64,000 nt of DNA. It comes from Syngnathus acus. Taxonomy: Eukaryota > Chordata > Actinopteri > Syngnathiformes > Syngnathidae. A program made the translations under genes and the position numbers. Where the stretch lies: the NCBI RefSeq assembly GCF_901709675.1, contig NC_051092.1:13926991-13990990 (forward strand). Reading direction: 5' to 3'. Position 1 is the stretch's first letter. Each line of letters opens with the position of its first letter. This document shows positions 55,379-64,000 of this stretch, one piece after another. The notes below the pieces were generated by a model. It saw only the letters and a program-made list of their open reading frames with translations, made no database searches and was not told the DNA's origin.

Positions 55379-58300
55379 CTACACATCACCGCCATAACGT
55401 TTTGCTAAATGAGAACCATCTTCTCTGTGATAAAGATTCTCAGAAAATCCCTGATGCCTAGGCAAAGCTGGGTCATCCATTTCATCACAGGTACAATCGT
55501 CCAGGTTTGCGCCGATTCGGTTCGTCAGCCTCTCCACTTCGTACTTGTGCAAGTACTCCTGGACCAGGTAGCGCTCTCTCTTTATGCGATCCTTCACGTC
55601 GGCCGGAACGTCAGGAATCATCCAAGCCAAAAAGAACTTGACGAAAAAAACGACGTGCTGTAGAGCAAAGAGGCGGAGTACAAATAATTATGCATGGCCA
55701 ATGGCCATGTAGAGACACACTATACTAAGGAACATTTCTTCAAGCATCTATTTTTTTGTCAGTGTATCTATTAGGCTTACCTCCATGACGATAATGAAGA
55801 GCAGCTTGGCAGCAAAAATATGCCAATACTGCAATGTGTGGGTGTACTGATCCACATGGCCAGGAGGGTAGCGGTAGTCAGGGTACCTGCGTAATTGGTG
55901 TGTTAGCATTAGCATTCAGCACTCTGATACCAAAGTGCAGATAAAAAATCCGTAGTAAACAAACATACAGCTAAGACACACACACACACCTGCAGGTTGT
56001 AATGGAGCCGTTGAACCAGGGCGGAATCTCGTCGGCTTCTGGCCTGCTGTCCAGTGGCATGTCTTCAATTTTGAACACAGACAGGCTGTTGTTGATGTAG
56101 CCTTTCATCGTAAATCCTGGCTCGTAAGCATACATATACACCAGTCGGGGGATCATTTCAGACGTGTAGGCCACAATGAATGCCTGCAACAGAAAAAAAA
56201 AAGGATTTTTATTTTGTGTATTTGGGCAGATACCCAGTGGGGAAAAAAAAGTTGTAGTCCACCTCTTACATTGGTAACAACAGAAAGGATAGCGACCCCA
56301 CTCAGGATTTCCTCCCAGGCGCCGATGCTGTGAGTTTTGGATGCCACAGGACGTCTGAACTGAGTGGTAAGTTTCCAGGCATCGACTCTAACCTCAATGA
56401 TGTTGTTGAAGAGTGCCAGCAGGGGAGCCAATGGGAAGGAGGCCACAAACAGAGTGATGAAACCAAACTGGATCACTGGAGCACAAAGGAAAATGATAAG
56501 GGAGTCATTTAGGCAAGGAACACTGCCATCTGCAGGATGTAATTGTCTAGGCCTTGCACTGCAACTGGCTTTGAAGTGCAAGTATAGCAATTTATAGCAA
56601 AAATAGCAAAAGCAATAATTCCTCCAACATTCTCTATTGAACCCGAGCATTACATTTTTTTTTTTTAGCAAAAGCAGAATTTATCCAGGCCTTGTACTGT
56701 GTCTCAATAGGTTGCGCAAGTGTACCTAAAATAACCACTGAAACTAAACTGGCTATTTTACCCATTTCCAGATACTCGTAGAAGAGTTCCAGCTGCCCAA
56801 ACATCAGCAAGTTGTAGTCTTGCTCCCAGCGGGTGTACAGACTCTCCGGTTGGCAACGATTTTTTCTGCCGCGCCACCAGTTCATTAACCACCTGACAGA
56901 CACAAGTAAGTGAACGAGAGCAGGCAATTTTGATTCGTACGGTTTATTACTAGGCGATATTTGGGCAAACTTACGGGACCAGAGACTCCTGGATGTTGCC
57001 CCACACTTGCCTACCAGTCATCACGATAACCAGCTGGGTAGTTAACTCAATCAAACAGCCGCCGGGGTCACACTGAATGTAAACGGACAGAAGTTGAATG
57101 ATAGAAACAGAATGAAGCTGGAGTTGAATCAATACAGATCTTTATCTACCTCTTCGTTCCTGAGTTTGGTCGTCTGGCCAAACATGTATGAATAACCTCC
57201 AGGATAGCCGATGAATTTGCCCTTAAAGAAAGCCACGTAGAAGCAGGAGGAATAATAGTTGACAAACTGGAAAAGGAACATCTTGACTGTCAGCTTGTTT
57301 TCATATTCCACGTGGGTCTTGGGAATTTCTGTTGAAACGATAGACGAGAAAAAAAGATGATACGTTTGAATCATTCCGAATGTATCACCGAGAGGCGATG
57401 TTCTTACCGAGGTTAGTTATCCAAATAGCCACTCGTTCATACATGACGTTGAGGATGACGATGGTGACAAAGTTGATGCAGGAGCCCGTGACAGCCGTGG
57501 CCAGCTGCGGCGTGATAGCCGAGCCCATCTTGTTCAGGTGAGCGTTTTCCTTCATGAAGCTGGCGAAGGCGGCGTATACCGCCAGGCGGTAGGCGATCAC
57601 ACCAATGATGCATGAAATAGTCAGAGAGATCTTTGGGACAAAAACAAAGATGGCTGCCATGACAGGATGAACGAAGCGGGAAAACCCCACACAGAGGGCG
57701 AAATACAGACACGCAGGCATAACGCAAGCTGAGAGTTGGAATGATGCATGAAACACCTCACATGCACAGTTGACGAATTTATAAAACACCACATTATGGT
57801 CGTAACAAGATACGGCTGCGGCTAGAATTAAAAATAAATGTGAAAGATAATATGTAAACAGAATGCTCACCCACAACAGGACAGTGGCTCCAGACAGACA
57901 TATGCGTGCACACGTGACTGTTGTTACGGGTAAATAAGGCTCCACTTCCTATACCGCGAGCAAGCAAAGCGTATACAGGAAAAAAAAAAAAAAAAGGTCA
58001 GTCACACTTTGTTATATCTTGAAAAATAACTCCACAAGGTTCCTTTTGATTCCCGTTTATATTTGAGACAAACCAATTTAGAGCAATTATTTGCGTGAGA
58101 GCCCAATTATCACACAATACAGAAGGAAACTTGTGCCTTTGAGTCTTTTTCAGCAACGTACACCACAAGAAAAACACTCCCACATGAAACTGGCAATCCA
58201 CTTTCAGCACCACCCTTACCCAGAATAACACGGCGACCCAGCAAAGAAATAATTTCCCCACTAGGTCAGTTGCAGTCCTCTCAAGAACAAACTCTGTTTC

Positions 58301-61300
58301 CTACAGGTGGGCACCATACGGTCAAAACAAATGTTTAACCATCCATTTTCTCCAGTTTCAGTTTCTATCAAGTCGGTCCTTATCCAATAAGTGGTGCCTT
58401 GAGAAACGAGTTTAATTTGTGTTAATGTGTGCCAATTGACCTCATTAAAACAAATGGATATGTTAGTGTTAGCTAGCTTTCGTCGCTCAAGACACCACTA
58501 TATTTAAACGTCCAGCACATAAACACCTGAGTGATGGGATTCAGCTTGCGGCTGGTGCATTTGCTCTCGTACTCGGGCCGGATCTGCAGTCGTTGTTGCT
58601 CCTCCTCAAAGTCCACCAGATCCCACTCGTACGCCAGACGGGCCTGACGCCTCTTCCAGAGCTCCAGGAATAATGTGACTGTCAAATGAAACAGAGGTGG
58701 ATTGTCAGGCTTTCTATGTTGCCATATATCAGACGTACTGAGCTATATTAAATCACATTTCTAAAATATGTTTTTTTAAATTATAGCAATACCTATGTAG
58801 CAATTTATTGAAACAATACATTGTAGACAATAACAGACAAAGTTACGGTTAGCCCATTTTTTGTGCTCTAGTGACAAGCTGGCAGAAGTTTGACAAGGTC
58901 CACTAGGTGGTGCTGCAGCTAAGAATTAAAAGTCTTGAATTGACTCACCCCAAATCCCCATGAAAACAGCAAACACCAAAGTTCCCCCGTTGTCAAATAG
59001 ATTTGATTGCTGGAAGAAAAAAAAAAAAATAGGAAGAGATTGTTGAATCATACTTGAACAGTTGCCATTTTAGAGTCGAGCACGTATTTTGAAATATTTC
59101 TCACCCATGAAGCGTTGCATGTTATGTTGAGTTTCCAGTAGCTACATTTCTTGTCACAGAGCGGACACATGATAATATTGCCTCCGATTTCTTCACTGCA
59201 GATTTCCTTACTAAGCACAATTGGACATCAAAGCAAATGATCAGCATAAGCGTTCTTCATCTAATGCGCTCCTTCCCAAACTCACCTCCACTGATTATCT
59301 TTGTATGTGGACAATCCGTACACAAAACAAAGTGTTCCTACAATGGCGGCAACAAACAACATCTCAGTGTAGAAGCCAAGCCAGGCAAAATATAGTCCAA
59401 TCCTCTCCCCGTAATACTTCCTGTCGAGGGGGAGAACACGTTTTAGTATGAACACGCACATGCAACTCCGTTTTGTTACCGTATGAGGTCGAGGGGTTGC
59501 TCTTTGAAGAAACACGAGAGTTTGGCCCAGTATTGGTAGAGACTGTATCTTTCACTTTCACAACTAGCATCTTTAGATCTTGTCCAGTATCTGCACTGCA
59601 GTACACATGAGAAAGTATTAAAAGTCTTCTTTTGATCAAATATTTCAACAATATTGCCACAAAAAAGTCTCTCACATCGTGCAGAGGAAATGCGGCTGTG
59701 TAGGTTCCGTTGTTGAGCAACCTCTTGATTCCCTTTTTGTCTTTATCTATGCTTTCATTCTCCACATATGGACATCGGGAGAGGATATAGTAGACCTTGT
59801 TAAAAAGAAACATAAAACATTGTATGGTTTTACTTTTCAACTTGAGATAAAAAATGAGCAACTATATGTTGAAAAATATACGTACTATCCTGTTGCGAGT
59901 GGAAGGGTTAAAAAACGTGTCTCTGTCCTCGATGAGGAAAAAGTCAGACTTATCCTTGTTGAAGGTGGCGGTGAAATAATCCGGTTCGGGATTCATGATG
60001 TGATCCGGAAGACGAAAAGAGTCGGCCAGGCATTTGATGGTCTTTTTCTTTGGTATGTCACTAGCCTTGAAGGGGACTTTGATCTTCAGCACATCTGCGT
60101 AGGTGGCCAACACTTCCCACGGAGCGTGGATCTTCACAAAATAGGTATTTCCATCTTCGGATTCCTGAGGGAAATCATTTGCTTTTCAGGCTTCTGTTGT
60201 GAGACGCTATCGGTGAACACTTACAGATTTATGTTCCGTCTCCAGCTGCAAGCCGGCTTTCTGTAGGTTGGCCTCGAAGAGCTCCCTTTTTCTTCCCTTT
60301 TGGTAGAAAATAATGCAATATTTTATTATTCTTTAAAGTATTGTCGGCATCATAGACTAATTATAACATTGGTCATATGGTGCTACACGTTTTTATAAGT
60401 ATTACTTGGTGGAGTTTGAAAACCACTAACCCAGCCCATTAAATGACGGGTCAATCAGCCTCTTGTTATAGCTGACATTTACCGAAAAATACAGACAACA
60501 GCCGGGACGTGTCTTCCTATTTCCTCCTCTTTAGAAAGAAAAAAAAAAATGCTCATGTTCCCGGCAGACCAGTGATTTGCCTTTTTTGAAAAGACGTTGA
60601 ATTCAACAAACCAAAATCACATAGAAGTGCAAACAAGCAGACGTGAAAGCTTTTCTGGCGACCTCTAAAAATCTCAGCAACTTAACAATGCTTGCCACAA
60701 AGTTTGCTGTGGAAACCGACCTTGTCAAACTGAGGATAACTTGTAGAAGCTGAAAACACTTGTGTCTTTTTATCAGTGTTGTGCTATCGACAGTATGTCG
60801 CTGCTGACTCCTACTGGGCTTGGGGGGCATCCTGTAAGAACCGTTTTTTCCCAGACAACTCAAAAAGGGCTAATGGAATGGAAAAATGGTAGCTATCTTT
60901 TAAAGACACATACTGTTGGACTGTTCCACTTGATAAGAGCTATAGCGAAAGCTCTAAAACTAAAATAAAAAAAATAAAAAAGTGGTGTGCACTTGTTTCT
61001 TACCTGTTTGCTCGCATTTTCCTCAGTGTAGGCCAGGACAAAATCAATCCTGCGCACTCCATCGCGGAAGAACACAGAGTCTTTGCTCTGCTGCTGTCTC
61101 TCGATCTAAGACGGGATAGCGGAGGTCACAACATGCATGTGTGATTAGAATGACAAATATCTTTGAGCGCAATTAATAACATCTCACAGTGTGTGTCAGT
61201 ACAAAGCAGGCAAGTGATGTGTGGACTTCAATTCATACCATAATGTTATGTAGAGGCAGGTCGAGTAGCCAAAAGTTGCATTTGCATTCACTTTAGTAAG

Positions 61301-64000
61301 TATTTGGGGGGGAAAAGCATATAATATAATATAATATATATTGCTCAAATTACATTGGGTTAGCATGGTAATGCCAAGAGCACTCGATAATAATAAATCA
61401 GATAGCAAAATCTAGCATTTCTCCCCTGTAATTCATGCACTTTTATTGGGCTTAATCAATTTTAATGCAGCCTGTGTACATGTCAGGTATGAGGATTAGT
61501 CAGCAGCAGCCCCTGCAGTGCTTTGCTGAAGGCAAAACAACTGCACAGGAATGGTTCAAAAGAGGACAGGACATTATGTCTGCTAGCGGCCGGTGCTTCT
61601 TCAGCTGTTCGCTCAGCTAAACATAACCAACATCACCGCAGTTGCAAAACACTTTTAGTAGAAAGACACCACCCACCACCACCAGCAAAAGTGGGCCCTG
61701 CCTGTCTGCACTCTGCAAGGAGGAGACATCGCACTTTACCTCCATGTCCCTCCTCCCTTTATGGCTCTGATGCATCAGGGAAAAAGCCGGCTTCCCGAAC
61801 GAGCGCCCTCGGCTTCCTCCGGTGTGTGCAGGCGAGCACTCAAAGCATTGCTGCCTTCAAGTCTCACTGCAAGCCCTCACTCGCTCACGCAAAGACTCGA
61901 GGTGGAAGGGAGCTCAGAGGGCAAAAAAAAAAAGACTACTAGGATGAGAAATGCTATCTGCTAGCAGGCTAATTCAATAGCAGCCATGGCTATTCCATTA
62001 AAAAAACATATCATGAATAATCTATTTTGAAGAGGCTGATAAAGGGTGAAGAAGCGCTGCGGTCTGGCTACTCAAGAGTCTAAAAGCAATCAATCAATAT
62101 GTGCAAATCCTTTGTGGGAGGGAAAAGCTGGACACTCATTTGCCAGAGCAGCCTTTAAGTCTAAATGTTTAACTTTTTCAACCGCTGTCTGATCCCGAAT
62201 AAAACCCGAATTCCCACATTTGCTCTTGTATTGAATTACTTCATGCTGACCATGCGAGGGTGGCGGCCTTCCGTAACAACGGAGAAAAAAAACTCTCTAA
62301 TTTGCTGTAATTACAGATCTGCCATATGTGCTTCTGTTTGGAGCCACGTCTGCCAAGTGGAGCGGCTCAAGGTCTGTCCATCCGCCGCTAACCTCAAACT
62401 ACTGGGTGATGTCTTGCTTCCTTTCTTGTCTGCTTTCTACGCCATTATGTATGTGGTATGTGTAAAACATGGTGTAACACAGCAAGTTACTAATTTCAAG
62501 GGGAAACATAAAACTAATATTTTTAATTGTGACTTTTTCAGAGGTTGACATTTTTGGCACCTAAATACTACTTAGAAATTCAAGTTTACACACCCCTGGT
62601 CAAATGCTGGGCATTTGCGAAAAAAATAAAATTTTCAAAATTGGCTCCACCAATGTGACCTACATTCTGTACAACTCAAATTGGAGGGGGAAAAATAAAT
62701 GTTTTCAAAAGGTAAGTTAATATAAACAATTGAGATAATGCGGTTGCACAAGTGTGCACACCCACTGAGAATGTTCCTGTATTTATAATCAACCAATCAT
62801 ATTTAAAGTTCCTCTGATTAACCTCAAGTAAAGGTTTGAATTGTGCTGTAAAATGTCTATTAAAATATCAAAAGCCTTTTAGAACATTGATTTGGGATTT
62901 AGTACTTGAAATGGTGGCTGGTGTGTGCTGACATCCCTGAACCATGTTTTTTAATTTAATTGGATATTTCAGCACAGCCACATCCCACCAACAGTTTTTG
63001 GTGTCATTTTTAAAACTCTTCCTCAAAATACATTTTCAGTCATGCAAGTTAAGAAAATCTCTATAAAGTTCAGCCCTCCCTGTAAGTTCAGTGCAGCATC
63101 TGGATCGATAACATACTGATGATGCTGAGGTCAATAAATGCAAAAGAACACACAAACACACACCGAGGCCAATAACAAGTAGCAAACACTCCAATTACCA
63201 CTTCCTCAGTGAAGCATAAAAATCACAAGTGAGAAGAAAGCAGCTTTAATGAACTCTCATGATGCACCGCCCCAGCATGTTTCCATGACTCGGCAGGAGT
63301 TAAAAACATGCTACAAACAACCAGCTCGTGCAGATTGATTTCAGCCGACAAACATTACGCAAACAATACGACGCATGGAATTGCATCACATCAAAAGCAT
63401 GTTTTTTACCATGCCATACCCTCGAACGAAACTTGAAGAACAGCGCCCGCTTTTTCCAGAACTGTGGAGCAAAGGAACCCAGTTGACAGTGAGGTGAGCC
63501 TCACAGTAGAGTCCTACGACTAGTGTCTTACCCCAGTCAAAGAACTGATGGGCTCTAAAGTGTGAGCGTCCATCTGATCTTCATCACTGTGGTCAGACGA
63601 GACCAGCGTAGCCATGCTGGTGTTGAGAGACTCACAGGTCTCCACACACACATCATGACACTTTAGGAAGACGGGGAAGAGGACACATTAGCATGGGGCC
63701 ATCTCAAGACTTTCAAAACCTGCAGTTCCATATAAGACTGACTAAAAACAGGACTGCCTTCATAAAAAGAACCAGGCCTGGTTTGCAATCTCAGATCTCT
63801 TGGCTAGTTGTCTGTGCACTTGAGTACTGTCATGTTGGAACAAAAAAAGGGCCTTTCCCAAACTGTCCCCACAAAGTTGAAAGTTGATAGGAGTATCCAA
63901 AATGTGCAAATCACAGAATCAAACTCTAATCAATTAATAGATTTTTAAGGAATGCATGTTGTCTTTACCGCTGCTTCTCGATGTCGAGATCCTGGGCCGC
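55379..64000 (-). CDS. ano5: Anoctamin-5 (TMEM16E), nearly complete, runs off right edge
   Basis: Exons: 63969-64000 (partial, uncertain), 63532-63660, 63420-63461, 61004-61105, 60225-60296, 59886-60164, 59676-59795, 59480-59595, 59286-59420, 59105-59210, 58949-59009, 58527-58678, 57871-57948, 57408-57630, 57150-57328, 56975-57072, 56762-56892, 56270-56475, 55990-56183, 55781-55886 and 55379-55657. From the second exon on they encode 935 residues with consistent phases (human 913). Dimerisation domain: [53 protein letters not shown]1: [16 protein letters not shown]. Calcium-site segments are intact: [13 protein letters not shown] and [12 protein letters not shown]. The tail begins [23 protein letters not shown]5 is an intracellular (ER) Ca2+-dependent scramblase/channel whose loss in humans causes muscle disease. 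ANO6 is the nearest alternative (PLHDC and WSKEIC look ANO6-like), but ASDIP, SRNRIV-type and SRCP blocks and the SLC17A6 neighbour favour ANO5. Confidence 0.95.
61106..63419. other. ano5 intron with transposon remnant
   Basis: A 2.3 kb intron. At about 62576-62900 it holds a remnant beginning TTTACACACCCCTGGTCAAA and including CACAAGTGTGCACACCCACT, related at its tip to the 133 bp element at 10895. The plus-strand frame at 61523-61942 has no recognisable domain and lies wholly in the intron. A short AATAT-type run sits at 61320-61341. Confidence 0.6.

Noticed and set aside
61523-61942. 139-codon plus-strand frame
   Set aside because: Within an ano5 intron, low-complexity and without homology.
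55379-64000. Assignment of the right gene to ANO6
   Set aside because: Some exons look ANO6-like, but the overall pattern ([29 protein letters not shown]) and the SLC17A6 neighbour fit ANO5.

Overview
This window is vertebrate nuclear DNA, almost certainly from a teleost fish. The genes are vertebrate and broken by short GT-AG introns. Intergenic gaps are only a few kilobases, and the gaps and introns carry short DNA transposons, a SINE-like tail, and AC, CTGT and CCAT microsatellites. Nothing prokaryotic or viral was seen.

Six protein-coding genes were reconstructed exon by exon. From left to right they are ANO3 (minus; N-terminal half, running off the left edge), SVIP (plus, complete), GAS2 (minus, complete), FANCF (plus, single exon, complete), SLC17A6/VGLUT2 (minus, 12 exons, complete) and ANO5 (minus; runs off the right edge, essentially complete apart from the extreme N-terminus). 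From memory, the human chromosome 11p14 order is ANO5-SLC17A6-FANCF-GAS2-SVIP-...-ANO3, so this is the same ancestral block in reverse and strongly compacted. In human, LUZP2 lies in the SVIP-ANO3 gap, which here is about 1-6 kb.

Layout: 1-14000 holds ANO3 exons with a 6.9 kb intron. 14000-19200 holds the ANO3 5' region with two candidate alternative first exons. 20150-22900 is SVIP, head-to-head with ANO3. 23700-34900 is GAS2, tail-to-tail with SVIP. 32053-33637 and 34174-34589 are two TA-flanked inverted-repeat elements in and next to GAS2 intron 1; the first carries a 251 bp tandem array. 34900-38226 is the GAS2/FANCF divergent promoter interval. 39259-44900 is intergenic. 44900-53000 is SLC17A6 with an RE1-like silencer motif upstream. 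54200-64000 is ANO5.

The genes do not form a pathway. They are two TMEM16 paralogues (ANO3 neuronal modulator/scramblase type, ANO5 muscle/bone type), a p97 cofactor (SVIP), a cytoskeletal linker (GAS2), a Fanconi anaemia core-complex adaptor (FANCF) and a synaptic vesicle glutamate transporter (SLC17A6). The most useful observations are the RE1-like motif, three phase-compatible ANO3 first exons, replacement of the GAS2 caspase-site Asp by Glu, a shortened segment in ANO3, and the nested tandem array inside a transposon. No clearly undescribed biological system was found.
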